From Salinimicrobium terrae DSM 17865 (GTDB taxonomy: Bacteria; Bacteroidota; Bacteroidia; Flavobacteriales; Flavobacteriaceae), in contig NZ_AUKI01000011.1 of the NCBI RefSeq assembly GCF_000424665.1, positions 372,001 through 436,000 on the forward strand: 64,000 nt of DNA, read 5' to 3'. The position numbers and the translations under genes are program-made. Below the pieces are notes generated by a model that was not told the DNA's origin, did not search any database, and worked only from the letters and a program-made list of their open reading frames with translations. Below are positions 32,814-42,246 of this stretch, one piece after another. How positions within the stretch are numbered: position 1 is the stretch's first letter; the number at the start of each line of letters is the position of its first letter.

Positions 32814-35260
32814 GGATCCACATTTATCACTGTTTTTACTCCCCTGTAGGCTCCAATAGCTTTAAAGCTTTGAAGAATTCTGCCAATGAGATATTTTGTT
32901 TTTGATAAAGATTGCCCTTGGGGAATCTTTATCAGAATATTCTTATAATATTCATTCCTAATTCTGGCTACAGGCGGAAATTCAGGACCCAGAATATTTT
33001 CCCTGAAGGTGTTTTTTAATGAAATCGCAAGCCAGTCCGCTCCCTCATTGACTCTTGAATAGTCCCTGCCTTTAAGCGTGATCCTTATGAGCCTGTAGAA
33101 TGGCGGATATTTATAGTTGCGCCTCTCCTCAAGCTGTTCCTTGTACATTTCATGAAAACTGTTGGTAGAAACCTGTTGCACTATTTGGTGGTGAGGATTG
33201 TAGGTTTGAATTAACACCAAACCTCTTTTTTGAGTTCGTCCTGCCCTGCCTGCCACCTGCAACATTAACTGGAAACTTCTCTCATGAGCTCTGAAATCGG
33301 GAAAATTCAGCAGCGTATCTGCATTCATTATTCCCACCAGCCGCACATTTCTAAAGTCAAGACCTTTCGTGACCATTTGTGTTCCCACAAGGATATCAAT
33401 TTCACCTTCTTCAAATGCCGAAATTATTTTCTCATATCCATGTTTGCCCCTCGTGGTATCCTGGTCCATCCTGCCAATTTTATGATCAGGAAAAAGGGCT
33501 TTTAGTTCTGTTTCTACCTGTTCGGTACCAAAGCCTTTTGTAGAAAGCTCCACACTGTCACATGCCATACATTTCTGTTGCATTGCCATGTGATAACCAC
33601 AATAATGACAGCGCAGTTGATTGTTATGACTGTGATAGGTAAGACTTACATCACAATTTGGACACTGCGGGGAATGCCCGCAGGTGTTACATTCAAGAAT
33701 TGGGCTGAACCCACGACGATTTTGAAAAAGAATAACCTGCTCATTAATACTCAAGGTTTCCTTTATCTCTTCCAGCAACCTGTCAGAGAAGTGACCGGTC
33801 ATCCGTTTCTTACGATGTTTTTCCTTAATGTCTACAATCTCAATTTCGGGCAGGAGTACATCACCATATCGGCGATTGAGATTTACCAGAGCATATTTGG
33901 AATGATCGGCATTAAAATAAGATTCCAAAGAGGGTGTAGCCGAACCTAATAGCACTTTCGCATTCTGCATCTTCCCCAGAACTACCGCCAAATCCCTGGC
34001 ATGATACCTCGGTGCAGGATCATATTGTTTAAAAGTAGATTCATGTTCCTCATCCACTATAATTAACCCGAGATCATGGAACGGAAGAAAGATACTGGAA
34101 CGTACACCAATAACTATACGTGCATTTTCTTCTTTCCGAAGAATATTCTGATAAACTTCCACCCTTTCATTGACAGAATATTTGCTATGGTAAATAAGGA
34201 CTTGTTCTCCAAAATAATCTTGAAGCCTGACAATAAGTTGTGTTGTAAGGGCAATTTCCGGCAGCAGGTATAGCACCTGTTTTCCTTCAGAAATTTTCTT
34301 TTCAATAAGATCAACATAAATTTCAGTTTTGCCGGAAGAAGTGATTCCATGAAGAAGGCAAACATCTTCAGTCTTAAAAGCAGTTTCGATTTCCTGTAAT
34401 GCCTGCTGTTGAAATTCATTAAGCCGGACTCTTCCTGCCAGTTCTTCAAAATCCTGATGAAATCTTGAAGCTTCTACCTTCAGCTCCTCCAAAACTCCTT
34501 TCTCAATTAGAGATTTAATCACAGTAGCCGAAGCACCGCTCTTTTTTGTGAGTTCGGAAATTTTTATTGAAGCCTTCCCTTTAGCTGACATTCCAAAAAG
34601 GGTAAAAATCACTTCCCTTTGTTTTGGTGCCCTGCTCAGATCATCAAGTAATGCATGCATGGAAGCATCTTCATAAAAACGTTCATGTAGCCTTACATAG
34701 CGCTCGATTTTTGGTTTATACTGCTCATAAATCTCCTGATTTACAACCACCACTTTTTTCTCCACCAGAGTATTAATCACCGGAAGCACAGCTTTTTTAT
34801 CCAGCAGCTGAATAATTTCATTGATCTTTAGAGAAGATTGTGCCTGCAAAGCTTCGAAAAGCAGGAATTCATCATCACTTAAATCTTCATCCTTCACTTC
34901 TACTCCCTTGAGCAGTTGAACTATAGTTTCACTTTCCAAAAGGAAGGCACTGGGAATGGCTGCACGAAGTACTTCGCCTTCAGCACACATATAATAGGAA
35001 GCTATCCAGCTCCAAAACTTCAGCTGAGTTTCAGTTACAACCGGGGTTTTATCAAGAATCTGCTCAATAGGTTTAGCTTCATAAATCCTTGGATCAATTT
35101 GATGAACTTCAGAAACAATCCCGGTATAAATTTTAGATTTTCCGAAAGGCACTGCAACCCGCATTCCGGGTTGAAGGAATTCAGCCTCATCCTTTGTAAC
35201 ACTGTAAGTGAAATGCTTCTCAAGCGGAAGCGGTAAAATTACATTGATGAAAAATGGCAT
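32807..35260 (-). CDS. priA: Primosomal protein N' (PriA helicase)
   Basis: PriA restarts stalled replication forks. The protein has the N-terminal 3'-BD, Walker A (GITSSGKTE), DEEH in IVDEEHESTFKQYDP, and the zinc-binding cysteines (CNTCGH, CPNC, CHYC, CMAC) inserted in the helicase. I place the start at the ATG at 35260 (817 residues, MPFFINVILPLPLEK), where the conserved domain begins; an in-frame ATG at 35317 adds 19 residues. The chosen ATG lies inside palindrome copy 3. Confidence 0.94.
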   Translation of the reverse strand: MPFFINVILPLPLEKHFTYSVTKDEAEFLQPGMRVAVPFGKSKIYTGIVSEVHQIDPRIYEAKPIEQILDKTPVVTETQLKFWSWIASYYMCAEGEVLRAAIPSAFLLESETIVQLLKGVEVKDEDLSDDEFLLFEALQAQSSLKINEIIQLLDKKAVLPVINTLVEKKVVVVNQEIYEQYKPKIERYVRLHERFYEDASMHALLDDLSRAPKQREVIFTLFGMSAKGKASIKISELTKKSGASATVIKSLIEKGVLEELKVEASRFHQDFEELAGRVRLNEFQQQALQEIETAFKTEDVCLLHGITSSGKTEIYVDLIEKKISEGKQVLYLLPEIALTTQLIVRLQDYFGEQVLIYHSKYSVNERVEVYQNILRKEENARIVIGVRSSIFLPFHDLGLIIVDEEHESTFKQYDPAPRYHARDLAVVLGKMQNAKVLLGSATPSLESYFNADHSKYALVNLNRRYGDVLLPEIEIVDIKEKHRKKRMTGHFSDRLLEEIKETLSINEQVILFQNRRGFSPILECNTCGHSPQCPNCDVSLTYHSHNNQLRCHYCGYHMAMQQKCMACDSVELSTKGFGTEQVETELKALFPDHKIGRMDQDTTRGKHGYEKIISAFEEGEIDILVGTQMVTKGLDFRNVRLVGIMNADTLLNFPDFRAHERSFQLMLQVAGRAGRTQKRGLVLIQTYNPHHQIVQQVSTNSFHEMYKEQLEERRNYKYPPFYRLIRITLKGRDYSRVNEGADWLAISLKNTFRENILGPEFPPVARIRNEYYKNILIKIPQGQSLSKTKYLIGRILQSFKAIGAYRGVKTVINVDPY

Positions 35261-35266
35261 TTTTGA
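35248..35266. repeat. Palindrome copy 3, spanning the priA start codon
   Basis: TGAAAAATGGCATTTTTGA matches the core TCAAAAATGnCATTTTTGA but for one base. On the minus strand it reads AAGCCTCAAAAATGCCATTT, and the ATG within it is the priA start codon. Confidence 0.65.
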
Positions 35267-35300
35267 GGCTTGGGTTTTAGCAAAAATAAATGGAATACTT

Positions 35301-35338
35301 GTAAAAAAATAAACCATCCTTAAAAGAATGGTTTATTT
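35301..35338 (-). terminator. Terminator of the chalcone-isomerase-like gene
   Basis: AAATAAACCAT (35307-35317) and ATGGTTTATTT (35328-35338) pair. On the minus strand the hairpin is followed by TTTTTT. Confidence 0.75.
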
Positions 35339-35357
35339 ATAATTTGTAACGTAAAAA

Positions 35358-35921
35358 TTATTTTCCTGCTAAAAGATCATTTTTAAGACCGTCATCCGCA
35401 GACTTATCCGAGAGCCAGATCCCAAAAAGGGCTTTTTTAAATCCCTTTCCTTTCACAACTCCGCGTTCTTTACCATTTTTATAAGCTACTACTCCTTTGC
35501 TAGGAATGTAAACGAGGTCAAAAACGTCATTTTTATGAATGTCTTCTCTAAAGAAACTTAGTAGGTTGTCAATCTCATTTTGGATTGGAGCGGTATTGCC
35601 ATTGGTAGATTTTTCAAAACCCTCAGTCACAGCTTCAACCATTTTATCACTGGTAATTAATTTTGAGACAACATGAAGCTTTATGGCCATAGGTTTATCT
35701 GCATTCAGGATCTCCTGGGCATTGTCATTTTTTTGGTCAAGGTAAAGACCGGCAGCATAAAGATCAATCCAAAATTTCTCCCTCACTCCGGCGCCATTGA
35801 GATGCAGGTCGTGGTCATGAAAATTTTGAGTAGCAGGAAGAATAACTCCCCCTACCTCTTTTTGCGCTTCCGCTGTCGAGGAAACCATAACAGCCATTAA
35901 TAATAAAAGCAGGTTTTTCAT
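35358..35921 (-). CDS. Chalcone isomerase-like secreted protein
   Basis: The 187-residue protein has a signal peptide (cleaved near AEAQ) and the bacterial chalcone-isomerase-like fold (VGGVILPATQNF, LNGAGVREKFWIDLYAAGLYL, LLSFFREDIHKND, KKALFGIWL). Bacterial members of this fold are usually not true chalcone isomerases; many may bind fatty acids. It is probably periplasmic and a single-gene unit. Confidence 0.85.
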   Translation of the reverse strand: MKNLLLLLMAVMVSSTAEAQKEVGGVILPATQNFHDHDLHLNGAGVREKFWIDLYAAGLYLDQKNDNAQEILNADKPMAIKLHVVSKLITSDKMVEAVTEGFEKSTNGNTAPIQNEIDNLLSFFREDIHKNDVFDLVYIPSKGVVAYKNGKERGVVKGKGFKKALFGIWLSDKSADDGLKNDLLAGK

Positions 35922-35943
35922 AATTTGATTTTTTGTTTAAGTA

Positions 35944-36870
35944 TTATTTTTTATTCCTTTTAAGCTTCATCAGCGAAGCATTAAGTTCGAAACCGAGCAA
36001 CAATATATTAGAATTTATCCATATGTAGAACATTAATATTAATAAAGCCCCAATAGAACCATATAATTCATTATAGGCGGAAAAATTTTCAATGTATAAC
36101 CCAAAAAGATAGGTATTCAGCAAAATAAAGATCGTACAAAAAAATGCCCCTATTGAAAAAAATCGACTTAATCGACTCTCTTTTGTTCCAAAGTAATATA
36201 AAATCGCTACAGCCAAATATATCATGACTGTAAAAATCACATATCTCCCCAAATTGGCCCAAACCACAGCGTCATTCACTACCTGTAGCATCTTCAAATC
36301 CTCAGTCAGATAGGTGAGATATACCCATACTACTACTGTTATAAGCAATAAAAGGGCCAGGATTAAAGAAATACCCACGGCAATAATATATTGCCTGATT
36401 ATAGATCTGTTTTTTTTGGTGTGGTAAGAGAATTCAAAGCCGGTAAATACGGCATTTACCCCATTTGCCATTAGAATAATTGAAAGCAAAAAAACTATGG
36501 AAAGAAGACCTCCCCTTTTTCGCGCTGCGATGTCATAAAAAATATCATTAAAGAACTCGCTGGTCTCGGGCGGCAACAAAGAATCCACAAAAGCCAAAAA
36601 CTCCAGCTGAAAATCGTCAATAAAATTAATAAAAGGAATAAGGTTCAGAATAAAAAGCAAGAAAGGAAAAAGAGCCATAAAAAAGCTGAACGAGATCGCA
36701 CTGGCCCTGGCCGAAAACGCACCTTTTAACAACCCGGCGTAAAAAATTATGTACAAATCATAAAGAGAAAGTCCCACAAGCCCCGGCAGAATTACCTTTT
36801 TGGCCCTGCTGGTCCACCAGTGGGTGAAACCTTTCTTTGTATTTGCACTTGTTTTCTCGCCGTTCCCCAT
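35944..36870 (-). CDS. YihY/BrkB family inner-membrane protein
   Basis: The 308-residue protein has about six hydrophobic segments and the family motifs GAFSARASAISFSFFMALFP and LYIENFSAYNELYGSIGALL. The family was once called ribonuclease BN by error; function is unknown. It starts 3 bp after the nadC stop on the same strand, so the two are probably one operon. Confidence 0.88.
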   Translation of the reverse strand: MGNGEKTSANTKKGFTHWWTSRAKKVILPGLVGLSLYDLYIIFYAGLLKGAFSARASAISFSFFMALFPFLLFILNLIPFINFIDDFQLEFLAFVDSLLPPETSEFFNDIFYDIAARKRGGLLSIVFLLSIILMANGVNAVFTGFEFSYHTKKNRSIIRQYIIAVGISLILALLLLITVVVWVYLTYLTEDLKMLQVVNDAVVWANLGRYVIFTVMIYLAVAILYYFGTKESRLSRFFSIGAFFCTIFILLNTYLFGLYIENFSAYNELYGSIGALLILMFYIWINSNILLLGFELNASLMKLKRNKK

Positions 36871-36873
36871 GTA

Positions 36874-37731
36874 TTACACGGCCTTTAAGCTAAGATCTAA
36901 ATTGTAAACCGAATGAGTTAAAGCTCCGCTGGAAATAAAATCCACACCACAGTCGGCGTACTTCCTTGCAGTTTCAAGGGTTATTCCCCCGCTGGATTCA
37001 GTTTCACAGCGCCTGTTAATTAGGTTAACTGCTTCACGGGTTTCATCGTAGTTAAAGTTGTCCAGTAAAATCCGGTCTACTCCCCCAGCGTTTAAAATTT
37101 GCTTTATTTCATGAATATTCCTCGCCTCCACGATAATCTTTAAATTAAGGTTTTGATCAGAAAGATATTTTTGTGTTTTGCCTATTGCTTTTTCTATGCC
37201 GCCGGCAAAATCTATATGATTGTCTTTAAGCATGATCATATCGTATAAAGCAAAACGATGATTCTCCCCGCCTCCAATCTTCACAGCCCATTTTTCTAAA
37301 GCACGAATTCCGGGAGTTGTTTTCCTTGTATCCAGGATTTTGGTGTGGGTACCTTCAAGTTTTTCAGCAAAAGTTCTGGTTTTAGTGGCTATCGCACTCA
37401 TACGCTGCATACCGTTTAGGACGAGCCTTTCCGCTTTAAGAATAGAGTGGGAAGCTCCTTCTACATAAAAAACAATATCCCGTGGTTTAATGCGGCTGCC
37501 GTCCTGGATCTGGACGTCCACCTTCATTTCGGGGTCCACTTTTTCGAAAACCCTTCGTACAAAATCAACACCTGCAAGAATACCAGTATCCTTAACCAAA
37601 AGTTTAGCCCGTCCGCGAGCATTAGCTGGAATGCACGCCAGGGAGCTGTGGTCACCGTCTCCTACGTCTTCTCTTAAAGCATTTTCAATTATTATTTCAA
37701 TTTCCTTTTCAAATTGTTCTTTTGAAATCAT
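36874..37731 (-). CDS. nadC: Nicotinate-nucleotide diphosphorylase (carboxylating)
   Basis: NadC makes nicotinate mononucleotide from quinolinate and PRPP in NAD synthesis. The 285-residue protein has DVGDGDHSS, the RKTTPGIRALEKWAV and GGGENHRFALYDMIMLKDNH signatures. It is divergent from rlmH with a short shared promoter region and precedes the YihY gene. No nadA or nadB is in the window. Confidence 0.96.
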   Translation of the reverse strand: MISKEQFEKEIEIIIENALREDVGDGDHSSLACIPANARGRAKLLVKDTGILAGVDFVRRVFEKVDPEMKVDVQIQDGSRIKPRDIVFYVEGASHSILKAERLVLNGMQRMSAIATKTRTFAEKLEGTHTKILDTRKTTPGIRALEKWAVKIGGGENHRFALYDMIMLKDNHIDFAGGIEKAIGKTQKYLSDQNLNLKIIVEARNIHEIKQILNAGGVDRILLDNFNYDETREAVNLINRRCETESSGGITLETARKYADCGVDFISSGALTHSVYNLDLSLKAV

Positions 37732-37740
37732 TGCAGTGCC

Positions 37741-37748
37741 TATTTTTG
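37741..37748 (+). promoter_or_regulatory. Putative -7 element of the rlmH-rdgB promoter
   Basis: TATTTTTG matches TAnnTTTG and lies 33 bp before the rlmH ATG. The -33 TTG is not at the ideal spacing. Confidence 0.4.
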
Positions 37749-37781
37749 CTAAAGTTACAAAGTAAACACTTAAAATTAATC

Positions 37782-38255
37782 ATGACCATAAAATTGCTGA
37801 CTATAGGAAAAACCGATGATGCCAACCTGCATAACCTCATCGATACCTACGTCAACAGGCTTGGACATTATAATAAGTTCGAACTTGAGATCATTCCCGA
37901 TCTTAAAAAGACAAAAAACCTTTCTGTTGACCAGCAAAAAACTGCGGAAGGAAAGTTGATCCTCGATAAGCTAAATACTTCAGATTTTGTGGTCCTGCTG
38001 GATGAAAACGGAAAACAATTCTCTTCGGAAGGCTTTTCCGAGTATATTCAAAAGCGCTTGAACAGCGGGATGAAACAACTCATTTTTGTCATTGGCGGTC
38101 CCTATGGTTTTTCGGAAGAAGTTTACTCCCGCGCCGATGGAAAATTATGCCTCTCAATAATGACATTTTCACATCAGATGGTTCGTTTATTCTTTGTTGA
38201 GCAGCTGTACCGAGCGTTCACTATTCTTCGGAATGAACCTTACCATCACAAATAA
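37782..38255 (+). CDS. rlmH: 23S rRNA (pseudouridine1915-N3)-methyltransferase
   Basis: RlmH methylates pseudouridine 1915 in helix 69. The 157-residue SPOUT enzyme has LLDENGKQFSSEGFS, FVIGGPYGF and the trefoil-knot end LSIMTFSHQMVRLFFVEQLY with EPYHH. I use the ATG at 37782, because the family starts at MTIKLLTIGK; an in-frame ATG at 37722 would overlap nadC and adds 20 unrelated residues. rdgB follows 6 bp later. Confidence 0.95.
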   Translation: MTIKLLTIGKTDDANLHNLIDTYVNRLGHYNKFELEIIPDLKKTKNLSVDQQKTAEGKLILDKLNTSDFVVLLDENGKQFSSEGFSEYIQKRLNSGMKQLIFVIGGPYGFSEEVYSRADGKLCLSIMTFSHQMVRLFFVEQLYRAFTILRNEPYHHK

Positions 38256-38261
38256 ATTACC

Positions 38262-38843
38262 ATGGAACTAGTATTCGCCACCAACAATAAAAATAAATTA
38301 AAAGAGGTACAGGCCCTGCTTCCGAAGGAAATTAAACTCCTTTCCCTGAAAGAAATTGGCTGCACAGAAGATATTCCCGAAACAGCACCAACTATTGAAG
38401 GAAATGCTATTCAAAAAGCTGATTATGTTAAGGACAAATATGGCTACGACTGTTTTGCCGATGATACCGGGCTTGAGGTAGAAGCTTTAAACGGAGCCCC
38501 CGGAGTGTACTCAGCGAGATATGCCGGAGAAGCGAAAAGCAGTGAAGCCAACATCGACAAACTGCTGGTAGAACTGGAAAGCAAAGAAAATCGCAGTGCC
38601 CGATTTAAAACGGTAATCGCACTTCACCTTGACGGAAAGCTCCACACCTTCACAGGAATTTGTTCAGGAAATATCATTTTTGAGAGGAAAGGATTACAAG
38701 GCTTTGGCTATGATCCTGTCTTTCAACCCGAAGGAAAATCTGTCACATTTGCCGAAATGAGCCTGGAGGAAAAATCTACCATTAGCCATCGTGCCCGGGC
38801 AACCCGCCAGCTCATTGACTTCCTGACCAAAATAAGCAGGTAA
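38262..38843 (+). CDS. rdgB: XTP/dITP diphosphatase (HAM1/RdgB)
   Basis: RdgB removes dITP and XTP from the nucleotide pool. The 193-residue protein has the start [38 protein letters not shown] and the SHRARA substrate motif near the end. It lies 6 bp after rlmH, one operon. Confidence 0.96.
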   Translation: MELVFATNNKNKLKEVQALLPKEIKLLSLKEIGCTEDIPETAPTIEGNAIQKADYVKDKYGYDCFADDTGLEVEALNGAPGVYSARYAGEAKSSEANIDKLLVELESKENRSARFKTVIALHLDGKLHTFTGICSGNIIFERKGLQGFGYDPVFQPEGKSVTFAEMSLEEKSTISHRARATRQLIDFLTKISR

Positions 38844-38874
38844 ATATAAATTTAATAAGCTGCTTACAAATCTG

Positions 38875-38882
38875 TACCTTTG
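38875..38882 (+). promoter_or_regulatory. Putative -7 element of the DEAD-box helicase gene
   Basis: TACCTTTG matches TAnnTTTG and ends 17 bp before the ATG at 38900. Confidence 0.5.
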
Positions 38883-38899
38883 CAACTTATTAGATATGT

Positions 38900-40738
38900 A
38901 TGAATAAATTTGAATTATTAGGATTGAATGAGGCCTTATTACAGGCAATTAACGACATGGGATTTGAAACGCCCAGTGAAGTACAGGAAAAAGCAATCCC
39001 AATTTTACTGCAGGAGGACACAGATATGGTTGCCCTTGCACAAACCGGAACAGGAAAAACCGCAGCATTTGGTTTTCCACTTATCCAGAAGATTGATGCA
39101 AACAACAGAAAGACCCAGGGTCTTATTCTCTCTCCAACCCGGGAGTTATGTTTGCAAATCACCAATGAATTAAAGAATTACTCAAAATATTCGAAAGGCC
39201 TTAATACCGTAGCGATCTACGGTGGTGCCAGTATTACCGAGCAGGCTGCACAGATCAAAAAAGGAGCGCAAATTATTGTTGCCACTCCCGGTCGAATGCA
39301 GGATATGGTGAACAGAAGGCTGGTCGACATTTCAGCGATCGAGTACTGCATTCTTGATGAGGCAGATGAAATGCTGAACATGGGATTCTATGAAGATATT
39401 ACCGAAATTCTTTCCCATACTCCAAAAGAGAAAAGCACCTGGCTTTTTTCAGCTACCATGCCTAAAGAAGTTGCGACAATTGCAAAGAAATTTATGCGTA
39501 CTCCGGTGGAGATCACTGTGGGTACAAAGAACATGGGAACGTCAAGCGTTTCACATGAGTATTTTGTGGTTAATGCCCGTGACCGTTATGCAGCTTTAAA
39601 GCGATTGGCAGATGCAAATCCAGATATTTTCTCAGTGATCTTTTGTCGTACCAAAAGAGATACTCAAAAAGTAGCTGAGCAATTAATCGAAGATGGTTAT
39701 AATGCAGCTGCAATTCATGGTGATTTGAGTCAAAATCAACGTGACCTGGTGATGAAAAGCTTTAGGGCAAGACAGATCCAGATGCTTGTAGCTACAGATG
39801 TTGCTGCCCGCGGAATTGATGTTGATGATATCACACACGTGATCAATTACCAGCTTCCCGACGAAATTGAAACCTACACTCATCGTAGCGGTCGTACAGG
39901 AAGAGCCGGAAAAAGCGGAGTTTCTATGGTCATTGTTTCTAAAAGTGAGGCAAGAAAGATCAGAGGAATTGAGAAAATCATTGGACAATCCTTCGAAAGA
40001 AAAGAAATTCCCGATGGTAGGGAGATCTGTGAAGTACAGCTTTTCCACCTCGCAAATGAAATAAGTAAAACGGAGATCAACCACGAGATCGATCGCTATT
40101 TGCCAAGCATCAATGAACTTTTTGAAGGTTTGACAAAAGAAGAATTGCTTAAAAAATTCTTTTCGGTAGAATTTACCCGATTCTTTAATTATTATAACAA
40201 CGCGCAGGATCTTAATGCAAAAGCATCTAACGAAGTGTATGAAGACGAAGGTGACAGCACCAGATTTTTTATCAACGTTGGGGCAAAAGACGATTTCGAC
40301 TGGATGAGCCTGAAAGATTTCCTTAAGGCAACACTTGATCTAGGAAGAGACGATGTAAATCGCGTAGAAGTTAAAGACAGCTTCTCATTTTTTAATGTAG
40401 ACAGTTCAAAAGCTGAAGAAGTTATAAGAATTTTTCAGGATTTTAAACATAACGGGCGTCACATCAATGTAGAGATCACCAAGAAGAGCGCCGGTAAAGA
40501 ACGCAGTGGCGGCGGGCGCAAAGGCGGTGGAGGATATAAAGGAAAAGATAAAGGAGGTCGTAGTTTTGACAAGTCTTCAAAGGGAACAGACAAAGGCCGC
40601 AGAAGGTCTTCAGATTCTCCTGCAAGCGGGAAAAGAAGATCATCTGATGCAGGATCTGGCGGACGCCAGGGAAAGAAGAGCGGAGGCCGCAGCAGCAGCA
40701 TTGAAAGCTCAATTAAAAGAAGAAGATCAAAAAAGTAG
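38900..40738 (+). CDS. DEAD-box RNA helicase (DeaD/CsdA-like)
   Basis: The 612-residue protein has the Q motif (ETPSEVQEKAIP), Walker A AQTGTGKT, DEAD in ILDEADEMLNMGF, SAT and HRSGRTGRAGKSG, then a DbpA-type RNA-binding domain (about 480-550) and a long Gly/Arg/Lys/Ser tail (about 555-612) that is probably disordered and binds RNA. It should act in ribosome assembly or mRNA turnover, perhaps in the cold. It is a single-gene unit. Confidence 0.94.
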   Translation: MNKFELLGLNEALLQAINDMGFETPSEVQEKAIPILLQEDTDMVALAQTGTGKTAAFGFPLIQKIDANNRKTQGLILSPTRELCLQITNELKNYSKYSKGLNTVAIYGGASITEQAAQIKKGAQIIVATPGRMQDMVNRRLVDISAIEYCILDEADEMLNMGFYEDITEILSHTPKEKSTWLFSATMPKEVATIAKKFMRTPVEITVGTKNMGTSSVSHEYFVVNARDRYAALKRLADANPDIFSVIFCRTKRDTQKVAEQLIEDGYNAAAIHGDLSQNQRDLVMKSFRARQIQMLVATDVAARGIDVDDITHVINYQLPDEIETYTHRSGRTGRAGKSGVSMVIVSKSEARKIRGIEKIIGQSFERKEIPDGREICEVQLFHLANEISKTEINHEIDRYLPSINELFEGLTKEELLKKFFSVEFTRFFNYYNNAQDLNAKASNEVYEDEGDSTRFFINVGAKDDFDWMSLKDFLKATLDLGRDDVNRVEVKDSFSFFNVDSSKAEEVIRIFQDFKHNGRHINVEITKKSAGKERSGGGRKGGGGYKGKDKGGRSFDKSSKGTDKGRRRSSDSPASGKRRSSDAGSGGRQGKKSGGRSSSIESSIKRRRSKK

Positions 40739-40747
40739 AGCTTAACC

Positions 40748-40755
40748 TATTTTTG
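40748..40755 (+). promoter_or_regulatory. Putative -7 element of the CarboxypepD_reg-like gene
   Basis: TATTTTTG matches TAnnTTTG and lies 41 bp before the ATG at 40797. Confidence 0.4.
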
Positions 40756-40796
40756 GTACAGTTTTCCCTAGGTACGTGAGTAGCTTAGATCACAAG

Positions 40797-41552
40797 ATGA
40801 AAAATTTTTTATTTCCCCTTTTTCTGTTTTTAAGTTTCACGGCTTTTAGCCAGGAACCTACTGTGGTGACAGGGAAAGTTCTTAACGCGGCAAATGATGT
40901 ACCTATTGAAAATGCCCATATAGTAAACCTTAACCAGGTAATTGGTGCAGTTTCCGATAAAGAAGGAGATTTTGAAATCAAAGCAGAGGTCAATGATACC
41001 TTATATTTCTCTTATCTGGGTTTTAAACCCATACAGGTAAGAGTTACGAATGACTGGCTCAAATATGGAGAAGTAAAGGTAAAAATGACCGAATTGGGAA
41101 TTGCCCTCGAAGAAGTTGTGGTAAGCCCAATTCAATTGACAGGCTATCTGGAAATTGACGCCAGAAACATTCCCATTTATGAAAATTACCGCTACAGTAT
41201 TTCCGGTCTTAATCAGGGATATGAAGGTGGGGATTACAGTCCCAATGCGGTTTCAAGAGTTTTAGGAGCAGTTTTTAATCCTGCAGATGCACTCTATAAT
41301 ATATTTGGACAACAGCCAAAGCAAATGAAGAAGCTTAGGGAAATGAAACAGGATGACGAGATAAGAAGACTATTGCAGACCAAATTTGACCGGCAAACTT
41401 TAATGGCTGTACTAGGGATCAACAGGATGGATATAGATGAAGTACTACGCCGCTGTAATTACTCGACCGACTTTATTAATACCGCCAACGATCTCCAGAT
41501 CCTCGATGCTATGAGCGGCTGCTATGAAGAATATAAGGTTCTTAACAGGTAA
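40797..41552 (+). CDS. Secreted protein with a CarboxypepD_reg-like domain
   Basis: The 251-residue protein has a signal peptide (ends near AFSQ) and a beta-sandwich CarboxypepD_reg-like domain (VVTGKVLNAANDVPIENAHIVN, VSDKEGDFEIKAEVND, FSYLGFKPIQV), as found at the start of TonB receptors; here it stands without a barrel. The C-terminal half is helical and unidentified. I prefer the ATG at 40797, where the signal peptide begins, to a GTG at 40776. Location is periplasmic or surface. Confidence 0.82.
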   Translation: MKNFLFPLFLFLSFTAFSQEPTVVTGKVLNAANDVPIENAHIVNLNQVIGAVSDKEGDFEIKAEVNDTLYFSYLGFKPIQVRVTNDWLKYGEVKVKMTELGIALEEVVVSPIQLTGYLEIDARNIPIYENYRYSISGLNQGYEGGDYSPNAVSRVLGAVFNPADALYNIFGQQPKQMKKLREMKQDDEIRRLLQTKFDRQTLMAVLGINRMDIDEVLRRCNYSTDFINTANDLQILDAMSGCYEEYKVLNR

Positions 41553-41573
41553 AAGAACTTGAATTAATATACA

Positions 41574-41603
41574 GCCGGAAGTGAAAATTTCCGGCATTTT
41601 TTT
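41574..41603 (+). terminator. Terminator of the CarboxypepD_reg-like gene
   Basis: GCCGGAA (41574-41580) pairs with TTCCGGC (41589-41595), followed by ATTTTTTT. Confidence 0.85.
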
Positions 41604-41679
41604 ATAACTAAATTCCAGATTGAAGTAACTATCTTGAATGTCTCAAAGATGTTTCTTCAACAGATTTCAGCAGAAAAGA

Positions 41680-42210
41680 TTATCTATTTCTCTCGAGGTG
41701 ATTTTTAAGATTGTAGAGTCCGGCCTCAAAATCTTTACCTAAAGCGCGTTCCATTCCGTAAAAAAGCATAATAACCGATGCGGGGAATTTATGCACTCCT
41801 TTAACCCCCCAAACCATCTTAGTGCGTCCAGGCTCCAGCTCCTTTACCGCCATATAGTTTAAGGATAAAGATTTGTAGGGTTTAATAAACAACAATTGGG
41901 TTTCAAAAACTTTTCCTTCCTTGACCTTGATAACTTTTTGAATTCCCTCAATATTATTCCTCCCTTTCCAATAAGAAGTCGCACCCACCTTTCCATCTTC
42001 GCCTTTGTACTTGATCACCACCTTTGGATCATTCAGGTACCACGGCATCCATAGTGGTTGTTTTTTAAGCTGCCGAATGCAAGCGTAGACTTCGGCTTTT
42101 GGACGGTTAATCACTACGGTACGACTAAGGTCATATTCCTTCTTTGCCCAGGCGTGCAAAAACGCGACAAAAGTGATAATTCCAATAATTACATAAAAGA
42201 AAAGAGTCAT
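41680..42210 (-). CDS. SRPBCC family protein with a membrane anchor
   Basis: The 176-residue protein has one N-terminal membrane segment (about 2-20) and a polyketide-cyclase/SRPBCC domain (TVVINRPKAEVYACIRQLKKQPLWMPWY, WKGRNNIEGIQKVIKVKEGKVFET). Such domains bind hydrophobic ligands; the ligand is unknown. It is convergent with the upstream plus-strand gene and followed, on the same strand, by trmH upstream. Confidence 0.8.
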   Translation of the reverse strand: MTLFFYVIIGIITFVAFLHAWAKKEYDLSRTVVINRPKAEVYACIRQLKKQPLWMPWYLNDPKVVIKYKGEDGKVGATSYWKGRNNIEGIQKVIKVKEGKVFETQLLFIKPYKSLSLNYMAVKELEPGRTKMVWGVKGVHKFPASVIMLFYGMERALGKDFEAGLYNLKNHLERNR

Positions 42211-42246
42211 ATTCTTCTACTAAGGGGACCTAAATGTAAAATAATT

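Noticed and set aside
35358-35921. Flavonoid metabolism from the chalcone-isomerase-like gene
   Set aside because: The bacterial secreted branch of this fold is not known to act on flavonoids and no pathway genes are present.
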